From Mesocentrotus franciscanus (taxonomy: Eukaryota > Echinodermata > Echinoidea > Camarodonta > Strongylocentrotidae), in NCBI GenBank assembly GCA_037976565.1, contig CP137675.1:29711820-29775819 (forward strand): a stretch of 64,000 nucleotides of DNA. The letters run 5' to 3'. Under the pieces are notes generated by a model. It saw nothing but the letters and a program-made list of their open reading frames with translations. It was not told where the DNA came from and searched no databases. Shown here one piece after another: positions 1-11,379 of the stretch (within the stretch, counting starts at the first letter, position 1; each line of letters starts with the position of its first letter). The translations under genes and the position numbers were made by a program.

Positions 1-362
1 TTGTATACCATGGTCGCAAAGACTTTCAAGAAATCAACTTATTAAAGCGCCACCTCAAAACCCTATAATTATTTCCCTATATAAATGATCGCAATATGTA
101 ATAATATCATCGTCATATTCACGCATGCGAATACATGCAATAGGTGACTTGGAAGTCTATGATTATCTTCTTTTTTCCCTTTTTTTTGGCAATCGTGTTG
201 TATACAACTAATAAATCAAGGCATCTTTTGCACCCCCTCCCCTTTAATCAATGTCTATTTTACAGGCAAGCATGAATTTCGCTTTAGTTACTTACGACGG
301 ACACCTTTAAAGTGTTCTTCGAATTAATATATTGTTAATCAAAAAGACAAGCTATGTCTTAC
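1..362 (-). other. Intron of the A2M-family gene (partial)
   Basis: This stretch follows the donor at 362-361. It is AT-rich with a T-tract near 170-190. I see no exon, RNA gene or repeat boundary in it. Confidence 0.5.
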
Positions 363-606
363 ATCAAATTCGAAACAGTTCTCTCCTTGTTCGGCCTTCT
401 GTTCTCCAGGACTCCAGTATTCTTCGTATTGACCCTTTGAATTTGTCCTCTGGAGAGACACACGGTAGTCCAGGACACCGTCGAGCTTGGTTACCAGGAG
501 ACATATTCTCTCTTCGGTTTGCACGTAGAAGAGTTTAGGGATGAGGAAGAGGTAGGAGATATCCTGGTTGAAATCCTCTTCTCGGAGTTCCTCAGGGCTT
601 GGTGGA
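363..606 (-). CDS. A2M/C3/TEP-family protein, coding exon 2 (first macroglobulin domain)
   Basis: The exon is bounded by an acceptor (tgtac-AG at 608-607) and a donor (gat|GTAAGA at 362-361). It encodes a stretch around SYLFLIPKLFYVQTEERICL and later LDGVLDYRVSLQ, which has the strand pattern of the MG1 domain at the N-terminus of alpha-2-macroglobulin, C3, CD109 and insect TEPs. It begins with the third base of a codon, fitting the two-base overhang left by the exon at 2103-2260, and it ends on a complete codon. Family members are secreted or GPI-anchored protease traps or opsonins of about 1400 residues, so only the first tenth is here and the thioester region is outside the window. Which subfamily it belongs to cannot be told. 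The family call rests on pattern recognition of about 80 residues. Confidence 0.75.
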
Positions 607-1375
607 CTGTACATCACGAATAATTGATATGAAGAATTATTTCACCCATTCACCTGTCTGTCTGACACCTTTAAACAGTCTGTACCCGTTCATTTTACCG
701 TATGGGAGAGCATGAAGTTATTTTAATAACTTTGGGGTACACATTTGTTAGGCTAAATTATGTTCCATTATCTCCTTTGTTTCTGAATATTCTTTCAAAG
801 TATATCATTATTTTTGTCATGTTTATATGAAATAATTATGTGATTGTTATAATCAGAAGTTGACTAAGTACCAAACAATATACTGCACTTGGCCATTGTA
901 AACTTCAACACACTCGACACATTCATGACCACCCTTTTTCACTCGACTGGCCTTCAAACATCTTTAATGCTACCTAAAGTCAGCTTGTTCATGTTGGAAG
1001 TGCGGCTCAAGCAAGTTCGCAATCAAGACAATTATGGATCTTGAGGGAAACATTTCGTTGACAGAATATGAAATATGCCAGAAAACTTTGTCTTAATCCT
1101 TTTTGTTGTCGTTATTTTAATCTTTGTTTGCAGTTTTTTCGGGGACATTGTCATACTGCCTCTTTCAATTTTGCACAACTTGTCTGAAAGACTAAAAGTG
1201 AAAACAAATAATTACACTCCTTTTCTCCTTTTCTATACATTTAAGCGTATGTAATATTACCCAGTACAACCGTGATCATGAAACGAAAAAGGAATATTCG
1301 CAACCGACCCTTAAAAGTTCGATAAAAGGATAGCTTTTTTCAAAAATAAAATATTTCCTTTTTATCATGCTTTAA

Positions 1376-1902
1376 AGGTACTATGTCCCATTTGCAGGCC
1401 AAAAAATGAAAAGGTTAAATTCCAACGGCATTTGAAAGACAATACTAATTTAGAACTTCCCTAAAAAAGGGGGCTTGAAAATGTCTTTAAGTGGGAAAAT
1501 AACGACTATTAGTTGTCGAATCGACTTAGGAGCTATAGAGCCAGTAAGTAATAGTCTGATTTTTCAGACCATTGTACCGAATGGTCGTACGTTTTATGCT
1601 GCGCAAAGATTCAATCAGTTTAATTTTGGCCATTACAAGAAGTGGGTTATTGATGTAGACAAATGCTCATGTACCCTTTACAGCTCATTTTATGTATGTT
1701 ATTACCAAAGATGAAAAAGCCAGTCAGTCACTCAATAGTGTCTGACAGTGAAGTCTAGCAAGTAAACGGGTTTCCTTGCATAATTTGAATATTAGGACAC
1801 TGCTAACGTTTAAATTTCACAGATAGGACATACATGACATATTCATTATTCCTGCAAAGTTCTACAGAATTTGATGTGGGCTGCAAAAGGGACATAGTAT
1901 CT
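1376..1902. mobile_element. Kolobok-like MITE with TTAA target duplication
   Basis: Ends are AGGTACTATGTCCC (left) and, read inward from the right, AGATACTATGTCCC, with similarity continuing to TTTGCAG. Each end is flanked by TTAA (1372-1375 and 1903-1906). TTAA duplications with AGG/RRG ends are typical of Kolobok-type elements; piggyBac also uses TTAA but usually has CCC ends. It sits in the first intron of the A2M-family gene and has no transposase, so it is non-autonomous. Positions 619-1370 and 1913-2100 of the same intron show nothing else. Confidence 0.75.
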
Positions 1903-2102
1903 TTAAACAAATAATGGTAGACTCATTTTAACATAACATGATCGCAAGGACTTTCGAAAAATCAGCTTAGTTCGAGTTACGTAATAAACTATTGTAATGT
2001 TCGTTCCTTCAAAAGGAGATGGACAGGGCTACTATGAATACCTTAAGTTGATTTTTCGAATGTCTGTTGACATTGGTATTTCTGAATTTCTTAAAGCCTT
2101 AC

Positions 2103-2260
2103 GCTGGAGTCGTTTCGGGTGCATTTGTAACTTCTTCTTCAACTGGTGGTAAAGGGAACACTTCTACAATGGGGTCCACCAGCAGCAGTTCTTCTACGTC
2201 TTCCTGTCCTCTCACCATCACTGCGATAGTGAAGATGAGAAGACCTACAGTAAGCCTCAT
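2103..2260 (-). CDS. A2M/C3/TEP-family protein, coding exon 1 (signal peptide)
   Basis: The ATG at 2260 opens MRLTVGLLIFTIAVMVRG, a classic cleavable signal peptide, followed by an acidic, proline-rich segment (QEDVEELLLVDPIVEVF...NAPETTP). An upstream in-frame ATG (2368) is rejected as start because it would bury the signal peptide behind 36 residues; the chosen ATG has A at -3. The exon ends at 2103 before a GTAAGG donor with a two-base overhang (GC) that joins T at 606 to give Ala, so the frame runs through. The acidic linker between signal and MG1 is longer than usual for the family. The 5' UTR start and promoter could not be located. Confidence 0.75.
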
Positions 2261-2771
2261 CGTGGTTGTAGTCGTGATCGAGTAAACGTGAATCCTCTCT
2301 GTGATAACAATAGAAATATGAAAATAAGATGAAAAAAGTAAAAAGGACGAAGGGCGTATTTTTGCCACAACTCTATCATTGCCTCAATCGTTACAACTCG
2401 TTTGTATTTCTTCACCATTTCTATATAAACCACCAAACCTTAATGGGGTCGCTATTTTTTTCTTCAATGTTTGTATTTATATATATATATTGTAGGGGGT
2501 GGGTAGATGGGGGTGTCGTGATCAACATCTGACGACATTTTTGCAGTGATATCTACTCCATTTTATTCGGGGGAGGGGCATATTGTTTTGCTTTTGTCTT
2601 GTTTTTTTCCATATTTTCTTTTTCATGCGTTCCGCCCCTCCCGTGTCCGTGGAGGATTCCGCCCCATTTTATTGATTTCTGGATACGCCATTGAAAGGAA
2701 GATACATTTACCCTTACACACACACTTGAAATCGAAGGAACAAATATCGCTTCCGTTTTGTACCTTCACGT

Positions 2772-3316
2772 TAATAATAATAATAATAATAGGCATTTAT
2801 ATAGCGCCGTCTATCTAGACAATTCTATTCCGAGGCGCACAAGAAAAAATAGAAAGAATAAGAGAGTTTGGATGAGTGTCATAGTGCCAAGTACAGGTAT
2901 TGTTTTAAAAAAGATGAGATTTCAGCTTGGATTTAAAGGTCTCTAAGGAAGTTATGATTCTCAAATTAATTAATGCTGCAGCTGAAAAAGCCCTTTCACC
3001 ACAGGCTACCCGCATCTTGGGGATCTAAATAAGATGCTGGTGTGATGATCTTAGACTACGAGCTGGTGTATAAGGCATAACAAGGTCTTGTAAATAGTTT
3101 GGTGCCAATCCATTTACAGCCTTCCATGTGAGGAGGAGGATTTTGAATTCTATGCGCTTGCGGATTGGCAACCAGTGCAGCATTTTGAGAACAGGAGAAA
3201 TGTGTTCAGTTTTAGTTGTCCCTGATAAAACCCTGGCAGCTGCATTCTGAGCATATTCAAGTTTGTCAATAGTGCGTGAAGTAATATTGTAAAGAAGAGC
3301 AATGCCAATATAATAA
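2772..3316 (-). mobile_element. 5'-truncated LINE (CR1/L2-like) 3' end
   Basis: On the minus strand the segment 3316-2905 reads as the C-terminal part of a non-LTR reverse transcriptase, including LHWLPIRKRIEFKILLLTWK and APNYLQDLV, with one in-frame TAG (near 3028) and a terminal TAA at 2905-2907. A 3' UTR follows and ends in an (ATT)n tail on the minus strand. One stop codon and 5' truncation show a dead copy. Its last 65 bp (2773-2838) are nearly identical to the tail of the SINE at 20048-20328. The flanks 2300-2770 and 3330-4320 show no gene. Confidence 0.85.
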
Positions 3317-4320
3317 TTTTAAAAATAAATTTTAGAAATATGAAATAATATTCGATTATGCTAACATCTTTCAAGAATGCTTTAAAGGCCTGCGGCGGTA
3401 AGTCTGTATATTGCATATATTTCTGGAAATGAAACTTTAACACAAATTTCGCAAAAGCAATCAAACTTTGTTTTTCTCTCCCTCTTTTCCCCGATCTCAA
3501 TCTTTCACAAACAATTCCAAGTAAGCAGGAAAGGTTCATTGATCAGCAACAAAAGCTTCATTGTCTAAAAATCGATGTTGCAAATCAACATCTGGGATAA
3601 TCCTGCACAAATTCCTTGACAGTTTCAAGGTTTAATTTGGTACTGTCACGTAAAGGGTCAGGAATTCGTATTGTTATATTATGAATCATAGCATACTAAA
3701 ATTATTTTTCATACAATCTAGTATAATTCTTCAAAAAAACTAATAATAAAATGAAAGAAACATTATAGTATTAATTTCTGGCCTTTATATTCAATTCTTA
3801 AAAGAACCACCACCTTTCAAGCTACCTTCGGACCCCTGATCCCACGGATTTTCACCCCTAAAGGATAATTACGTTCTCTTATACAATTAACCCCGAGCAG
3901 GAGCAGATCAAAATATTTTGTAAAGAGGTGGTGGCACCAATTCCATCAAAATTAAAACACAATGAAGCAAGCCAAAATTGTTGTAGTGTTTTCCAGGTTC
4001 GCCAGTTGGGTTTTAAAGGTGCTTATTAAGAACGGATCCCTCCTCTCCCCCAAATACAATGCCCCCTCAGAGAGCTAGTTGTACGTAGGGAAGTTTGGAG
4101 GTTTGAGTGTCACTGGGGGAAAGGGATGATGCCCAAGGATTATCATCGTACGGGTGGGCATTTTTTTCCGGGGCTTGTTGAACCAATAACCAGGCTTTCC
4201 TTCCCTGACCATGCCTTCTCTTCTGAAGTGCGTTTTTGATATTATTCCATAATTGTTTTCTTAGGCTAAATCTTCTACTTCTATATCGTAAATGTTATAT
4301 CACCCAAAATCAATCAATCA

Positions 4321-4772
4321 ATACACCCCTTCACGGTTAATGCCGCCATTTTAATTTGCGAGTAAACATTGCGTCATCAATGTTTTTAGATGCGCATGTA
4401 TTGTTGCGTCAGTGCCTGCGCTGCGCGCTCACATCATACTGACATAGGCGCCATTTTAAATTACGAGTAAACAAAAGTTGTTTACTCGTAAAACACCCTT
4501 TCACGGTTACAAGAGTGCGCATGCGCCGACTGCGGTGCCATTTAAAATTACAAGTAAACAACTTGTTTACTCGTAATTTAAAATGGCGCCCATGTCAATA
4601 TGATGTGAGCGAGAAGCACAGGCAGTGGCGCATCAATACATGCGCATCTAAAAACATTGATGACGCAATGTTTACTCGCAAATTAAAATGGCGGCCTTAA
4701 CCGTGAATGGGGTGAATTTAAAATGGCGCCGCAGTCGGCGCATGCGCACTCTTGTAACCATGAAAGGGTGTA
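4321..4772. mobile_element. Foldback element with interleaved inverted repeats
   Basis: The left arm (about 4321-4482) is the reverse complement of 4563-4715. A second arm (about 4492-4560, around CACGGTTACAAGAGTGCGCA) is the reverse complement of 4713-4772. The order is therefore A-B-A'-B', not a simple hairpin. Both arms start with near-identical CACCC(C)TTTCACGGTTA termini, which suggests two related foldback elements recombined or one inserted into the other. No coding capacity. Confidence 0.75.
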
Positions 4773-4881
4773 TAGACGATTATTATTCCCCACTTCTTTG
4801 ATAATAATTTCATATTAAAACTACGAGATACTCCTGATCATCATAGAAATGTATACACACACACATATATATATATATATA

Positions 4882-5114
4882 TACAGTTAACAACTAAAAT
4901 ATTCATACCCTTACCAAGTTTTGTAAATGTTTAAGTATTTGAACAGCTGATTTGTCCTGATTAATGTTTCTTGAGAATTTTACGTAATAAAGCTTACATC
5001 TAAAAGTATTCAACAAAGGCCATAATTCAACAAGACCACCTTTTATTCTTGAGTTGTGAAAAACACAAAAAACATCAAATTTACAAGGGGTATGAACAAT
5101 TTAGTTGTTAACTG
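4882..5114. mobile_element. Tc1/mariner-type MITE (TA target)
   Basis: Perfect 15-bp inverted ends CAGTTAACAACTAAA / TTTAGTTGTTAACTG, with similarity continuing inward (CATACCC / GGGTATG). Flanked by TA dinucleotides within an AT microsatellite, as expected for the TA target of this superfamily. 233 bp, no ORF. A matching half-end (GTTGTTAACTGTATA) occurs near 13796-13812. Confidence 0.75.
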
Positions 5115-6480
5115 TATATATATATTTTTTTGATTGCATCATGAAATTGATTAACACTTTTTTCCTAGTACGGTGCTTGCTATGTGCGTTAAAAAGCATG
5201 TGTTATTTACTTTCAGATACAAATAACTTACATTTACCTTTGGAAAAGAAAGTATAATAAAGATGAGACATGATTTACAATTTTATGGATATGATCTTTT
5301 TTTGTTTTGGTTATTTCGGATATGCGAGATAAGTAAAACGTCCATAAAATACACAATTGTTAGGTAATTCCCAAATGTCAGGAACCTATTATTGTTCAGT
5401 TATAACACCTTCCCCTTTTTGTCTGTATGAATTCGTTGAGCGTATTTCATTTCATTCATTTCATTTATTCATTTCATTTATTTCCACAATAACAGCAAGT
5501 AAAATTTACAAAGCTTTTCTTTTACAAAGTCATTACAATTAAAATATTAACAAACGAGAAATTAACATAATATGGTACATGCAATGCAATAAAAGTATAC
5601 GATTGAGACTAAGAAGATAATTGCTTGCTGTATTGAGGAGGAAACCTAGGAAAGCATAGCTTGTAATTAAGGTTCCCTAACATAAAATATAGTTTTATAA
5701 AGTAGAAAATGCAAGGAAAAGATGGGGAAAACGGGACGATACAAAACAAGACAATACATGACAAGACAAGCAAAACAACACTCGCACAAGAAAGAGACAC
5801 TGAAGTTTGCATTCTGCAGCTATCATGCACTAAAAACATTGCGCAACATTTGTTTGCTATAAATCAGATTCCAAGGGAAAGTGTGTATTGTAAACATGAA
5901 TAATGGCATGCATTTGAAGCAAAATATTTGAAACCAGTTCTGTTAATACATAATGTACATTTAGTATTGGGGTTATTAAATCAACAGGCGTTCTTAAATT
6001 TGCATTGCGCTACAAAATAGTTTTAAATCAAATAAGATATTAACAGAGTGATGCCTACCTTACTGATGATTAGAGCCCAATCTGGAATGCAGACTCGGAT
6101 GAAGAAAGATCCTTGTCCGACCCGATCAAAAACCAGAATCAGTTATGCCACACGAACAACTGGGTTAAGTTCATGAGTGAAAAGTATGCAGATTTTGCCT
6201 ATCAAAACAAGGTCATATCGTTGTCATAATTTTGTTCCCCTCCTCAAAATCGATATAATTGTCACTTAGCAGTTTTGACACTTTGAATTATTTGTTGTCC
6301 TGGTGTATGGCGTCATATCTATTCTTTAGTAATCAATAATTGATGGCCATGCTCTATCTCATAATTTTTTTCATTTGATATCTTATTCGGATAGATTTAA
6401 TGGAAACCTACTTTTAAACGCGGACATTCTTGGCATATAATCGGAATCACGCATATTTGTATATTAAAATGTTCAACTAT
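5115..6480. other. Intergenic DNA without a recognised gene
   Basis: AT-rich sequence with short homopolymer and (catt)n-type runs near 5445-5480. The short ORFs show no known domain and no splice signals. Confidence 0.5.
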
Positions 6481-6489
6481 CTTCAAAGT

Positions 6490-6755
6490 CATCTTCATCA
6501 TAATTATCAACGCCATCATGATCATCATCATCATCATCACTATCACCATCATCATCACCTACATTATCACTACCAATCATCATCATCACAATCATCATCA
6601 TCATTAACACTATCATCATTAAACCTATCGTTACCATAATCATCATCACCATAACCATCACCGTCATCACCATCACCCTTACAACTTGAACTCGAAATCG
6701 TCAACGTTCTCGTCATCATCATTATCATCATTATCATCACTATCATCATTACTGG
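6490..6755. repeat. ATC/CAT microsatellite tract
   Basis: Imperfect trinucleotide (ATC)n with CAT and CACC variants. Similar tracts recur at about 7625-7880 and 9005-9030. Apparent His-rich or Met-rich ORFs here are only translations of the repeat. Confidence 0.85.
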
Positions 6756-6765
6756 AAAATTTGGC

Positions 6766-7560
6766 AGTTTTCCCCGTGGGCCGGTAGGTATTTATGTTTT
6801 ATGTGTTACTTGCCTAGACGAAGTTTAGTCCCAGATTGGTCGAGCTGTCTAAATGTTGAGAGGTATATTTGACCATAGTAGGTATTTGACCATAATATCT
6901 GACCATAATAGATACAATTATCATTGACACGACTGTGCTTAACTGAGTTGAACTCTTGGTAGTACCTGGATTCACATTGACCATCAAAATGACCTTCTTT
7001 GACCTTTTGTACATGTACCTGATGCGTAATAGTTTAGTAGATTAATCACTGATCTGATTTATCTTACACAATGGTGTTAATGACGTAAAACAGAATCAAT
7101 TTAAAAAAAATTAAAAACATCCTGTCACATCCACACCTCATTCTCAAAACAACAGATTATATCGTCAAGAATTTCATAATAGGACCAATCCATTTAGATC
7201 GAAGGATAGGAACAGGGCGGGAACCATAACTGCAGAAACGTTAAACGAGATATCAAGCTAAGAATTGTAGCGCCGGGGGGGAAATATCACCAGTTTTTTT
7301 TCAGATCGGAGGATAAGAACAGGGCGTGAACCACAACAGCAGATATCAATCGATTAATTGCAGCGCAAGCAGAGAGGTTGGGGTGGTTGCATGGAAGGGC
7401 AGGTACCTTTCTAGTTTAAAAATTAATCAAGAAAAGTCCCTTCCTGCTACAAAAATATCCTTTCTATGTGAACAAATGCCACGCATGCGATATAGATAGA
7501 AAAAAGGCCCCGATAAGGTAAAAGATGTCCCTTCTTTATCCGATGTGAACCTAGTGGACT
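6766..7560. repeat. Local duplication, copy 1
   Basis: The sequence from ttggcagttttcccc to the cluster cttctttatccg matches 9646-10376 closely over its length, with small indels and substitutions; its middle part (about 7040-7230) also matches 8068-8268. Copies are direct and lie between ATC tracts, so unequal exchange between the tracts may have spread them. No coding content. Confidence 0.75.
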
Positions 7561-8067
7561 CATGACCAAAGAGACTCCCCTAGGTGCTTTGTAATTGCAA
7601 GGTCAAGCGCTATAAGTAATCCCCATCCTCTTCATTATCACCACCATCATCTTCACCATCATCATTATCATCATTATCACTTTCATCATTAAACCTATCG
7701 TCAGCATAATCATCATCACCGTAATCAACACCATCATCATTACATTATGTTCTCGAAATCGTCAACATCATCTTCATCATCGTTATCATCACCTTCATCA
7801 TTACTGGGATTGCAAGGTCAGTGCACTATTAATCATCGTCATCTTCATTATCACCACCATCATCATCATCATCATTACATTTGTTTTCTTCCTGGAAATT
7901 GGAAAATTATACCGACCGATATTTTGTTCAGTGGGGTAAGGTAAGTTTTCACGCTTTAGTCCATTTTTTTTTTTGTACACTTGAAAATAAAAGTGAGGGG
8001 GGTTTTCCTCCGAAATACACACATAAAACAAATTTGAGGGGTTAACCCCTGCGTACGCGCCTGTGCT

Positions 8068-8268
8068 TAATTTATAGTAGATTAATCATTGATCTGATTT
8101 ATCTTACACAATGGTGTTAATGACGTATAACAGAATCGATAAAAACAAATTGTAAACACATCTGGTCATATTCACACCTCATTCTCAAAACAACAGATTA
8201 TATCGTCAAGAATTTCATGATAGGACCAATCCATTTAGATCGAAGGATATGAACAGGGCGTGAACCAT
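8068..8268. repeat. Local duplication, copy 2 (partial)
   Basis: Matches the middle of the copies at 6766-7560 and 9646-10376 (e.g. cttacacaatggtgttaatg). It stops exactly where a (GTA)n-tailed LINE begins at about 8268, so the LINE probably interrupted it. Confidence 0.7.
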
Positions 8269-9012
8269 GTAGTAGTAGTAGTAGTATACAAGTATATACA
8301 TAAGTATGAATGAAACGGCTGGATAACCCATATTCAGCTGTGCCAGGCACGACACTATTGGTCTTCCATGGGGTCCAGAAAGCATATACATAGATATTAA
8401 ACATGACTCATAATTAGTAACTAAATGAAAGGATATAAAGAAAGTACAACACACAGTTATGAATGCTTAAACTCTACAAAATGGTAGTTGTAAGAAAGCC
8501 CCCGTTACAGAGCATGCAAAATCCCGAGTCTGGAATAGGTAAAATTATCAAGGTCTGGGTGATTGAGCATGTGAGTGAAACAACGTTAATTAACGCTTAA
8601 AACCATTCAGAGTTGACAGACAGGGAAATAATAATAAGCTGTAGCTCCTCTATACTTAAAAGTTCTTTTCAAAAATCCAGTATGAGGCTTAGGCGTATAT
8701 AGTCTTCCGCCAAAGCGTAAGTGGTATTCGTGCACAGAGATACTGCAAAGGTCTGAAATGTAAACAGGGGTCATCTCATTAAGTGATTTAAACATATAAG
8801 TTAGCAAATGCTGATTTCTCCTGTCGTGTAACGATTCCCAGTTAAGGGCATTGTGAATTTCTGAATTGGGTATATGAGAGTCACGATTGATATGTAAAAT
8901 CAAACGCCCAGCACGATTTTGGAGCTTTTGTAATCCTTCAGTTAAATATTTACAGGCCGAACCATATTCAACATCTCCGTAGTCGAAGTGGGGAAGAAAA
9001 ACTGCATTATAC
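8268..9012 (-). mobile_element. 5'-truncated LINE fragment
   Basis: Minus-strand reading from about 9012 down to 8607 gives an RT C-terminal region: PHFDYGDVEYGSACKYL, then LQKLQNRAGRLI and NWESLHDRRNQHLL, ending at a stop near 8607. The remaining 3' UTR ends in a (TAC)n-type tail at 8268-8288. This fits a 5'-truncated non-LTR retrotransposon. The accat motif at both flanks may be a short target duplication. Confidence 0.75.
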
Positions 9013-9030
9013 CATCATCATCATCATTAT

Positions 9031-9200
9031 ACAAAATGATGCATGCACATGAGTTCATTATACGATCTATCCGCACTCGAGTTGAGGCTGTGTGTATCTA
9101 TTGCACGAAGCCGTTAGGCCGAGTGCGATAGATACACACAGCATCAACGAGGGCGGATAGATCGTATAATGAACGAATGAAAACATGCATCATTTGTTTT
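9031..9200. mobile_element. Foldback MITE (hairpin)
   Basis: Two arms of about 75 bp (left from acaaaatgatgcatgc, right ending gcatgcatcattt) form a long imperfect hairpin with arms such as CGATCTATCCGC / GCGGATAGATCG and a short loop around 9110. No ORF. Confidence 0.75.
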
Positions 9201-9645
9201 ATACAACGAAACTCCTAGATCCTTGTTATTTGATGTAAAAATAATTAATTCAATTTTGTTTCGTGACAGTTTATGGCTGACCAATAAATCTCAAGTTTTA
9301 ATAAGTCTCAATTTAGTGCGTACACATAAGTATAGATATAGCAAGCGCACCTCTATCTATACCCATTTACGCATAGTGCTGCGCAAGAATAGGCCCATGT
9401 GTACACGCAGTATTAAGCGCTCTAACCTCTACGCGCACTATGTACTGCGCGTCACTGAAAAATGGTTGGATAGTACTGGAAAATATTGCACGTTTTTTCA
9501 TGAAAAAGCGTGCAATAGGCTCAGTAAATGAATCACACGTGACCGCGCATGACCAATCATTTGATTAGGATCTGGGAGTGAGTTGTATAATACACTTTAA
9601 TATCAAAATCGTCAACGTTATCATCACCACCAATACTGGGAGGTT

Positions 9646-10376
9646 TGGCAGTTTTCCCCTCGGGCCGGTCGGTATTATGTGTTGAGTTGCTGGTCGATTT
9701 TTGGTTGGCTTGTTGGTCTCGACGAAATTTAGTCCCAGTTTAGTTTGGTATGAAGTTATGAACTGTCTAATTTTTGAGAGGTTTACTGTACATTTGACCA
9801 GGAACATGAGAAAATCTTCCTGATTTGACCATACTAGATACGATTATCTTGCCACGACTGGACTTAACTGAGTTGAACTTTTGGTAGTACCTGGATTCAC
9901 ATTAACCATCAAAATGACCTCCGTTGACCTTGTGTACATGTCCCTGATGCGTACTAGTTTAGTAGCTTAATCACTGATCTGCTTTATCTTACACAATGGT
10001 GTTAATGACGTAAAACAGAATCGATAAAACAAACTGTAAAACATCTGGTCACATACACACCTCATTCTCAAAACAACATATTATGTCATCAATAATTTCA
10101 GAACAGGACCAATCCATTCAGATCAAAGGATAGTCACAGGGCGTGAACCATAACAACATAAACGTTAAACGAGATATCAAGCTATGAATTGTAGGGCTGG
10201 GGAGGGGGTGGGGCTGGGGAGAGCAGCTACCTTCTTACTTTAAAAAACATCAAGAAAAGTCCCCTTCCTGCTACACAACACCCTTTGTATGTGAACAAAT
10301 GCCACGCATGCGATAGATAAAACAAATGCCCTGCTAAGGTAAAAGATGTCCCTTCTTTATCCGCTGTGCACCTACC
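9646..10376. repeat. Local duplication, copy 3
   Basis: Direct copy of 6766-7560, including the terminal segment tgaacaaatgccacgcatgcg. Sequence after 10380 is unique within the window. Confidence 0.75.
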
Positions 10377-10715
10377 TTTATATCTGTTTTGTGGGCTTTA
10401 CAGAAATTGTCAGTGGTTGCCTGGTTATTCGCCCAGAGACCCGCCATACGCTTTCATTGCATCTTCCATTTGAGGAACGGATCGACTGTGTCGGAAACGT
10501 GCTTAAATCTCTCCCCTGTGTTGCTGCAAAGTTGCGAATTAAGAGATCCACAATCCTGAAGACAGCAGCATGATTATGTAGGCCAATCAATTTTGCAAGG
10601 GATTACTGCTTGTTATATCTATGATGTATACACTTAGCTCAATCGACCTTTTAAAGTGATTTTGCTTTTGTTTGAGTGGGCCAAATATAGTTTTAATGCG
10701 ATTTGTAATTGCAAG

Positions 10716-11379
10716 CAGGGGCGGATCTAGCTTTTTGCTAAGGGGGGACCAAAATAATGATGATGCGGAGCATCGTCCACGAGCCGCGAAGCGGCAATGC
10801 GATTTTTTTTTTTGGTGCTAATTTGAACCCCGTAAGTGATGTTTTCCTGGCATCTACTAACACAATGGAGACAATACAAAGCAGTGCATGATAACGTCTT
10901 TTTAAATCAAGTAACAGTTTTGCGTAAGTGATGTTTTCCTGGCATCTACTAACACAATGGAGACCATGGAAAGCAGTGCATGATAACGTCTTTTTGAATC
11001 AAGTAACAGTTTAAACAGTTTGATCCAATGACGATGCGGACCATCGTCCACGAGCCGCGTAGCGGCGAGGCGATTTTTTTTTTTTTTGGTGCAATTTTGT
11101 ACCCCCAGGCCCGTAAGTGATGTTTTCCTGGCATCCACTAACACAATGGAGACCATAAAAAGCAGTGCATGATAACGTCTTTTTAAATCAAGTAACAGTT
11201 TAATACACAGTTATATCCAGAGTTATCATGTGTTCGTTAAGTTACCAGATGAGTTGAATATCTTCTCACCATATTTGCACTTGAAAGGGTTTCTCTCCAG
11301 TGTGCGTTCTTTCTTTTTTTCTTTTTTTTTTGGCCGCCCAAGGGGGTTAAACCCCCTAACCCCCGTAGATCCGCGCCTG
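10716..11379. mobile_element. hAT-like non-autonomous element with internal tandem repeats
   Basis: Ends are CAGGGGCGGATCTA and, inverted, CAGGCGCGGATCTA, the same type as the hAT MITEs at 20462-20656 and 52091-52334. The interior has two to three tandem copies of a 100-180 bp unit containing gtaagtgatgttttcctggc. A clean 8-bp target duplication is not visible; only GCAAG is shared by the flanks. No transposase ORF. Confidence 0.65.

Noticed and set aside
2261..2368. Upstream in-frame ATG (2368) of the A2M-family exon
   Set aside because: It would place 36 residues before a clear signal peptide; the ATG at 2260 gives a standard secretory start.
6430..6676. His-rich and Met/Asp-rich ORFs
   Set aside because: They are direct translations of the ATC microsatellite.
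10346..10590. Overlapping ORFs on both strands near 10.35-10.59 kb with intron-like AG and GT borders
   Set aside because: No recognisable domain; a frame partner exon could not be found on either strand.
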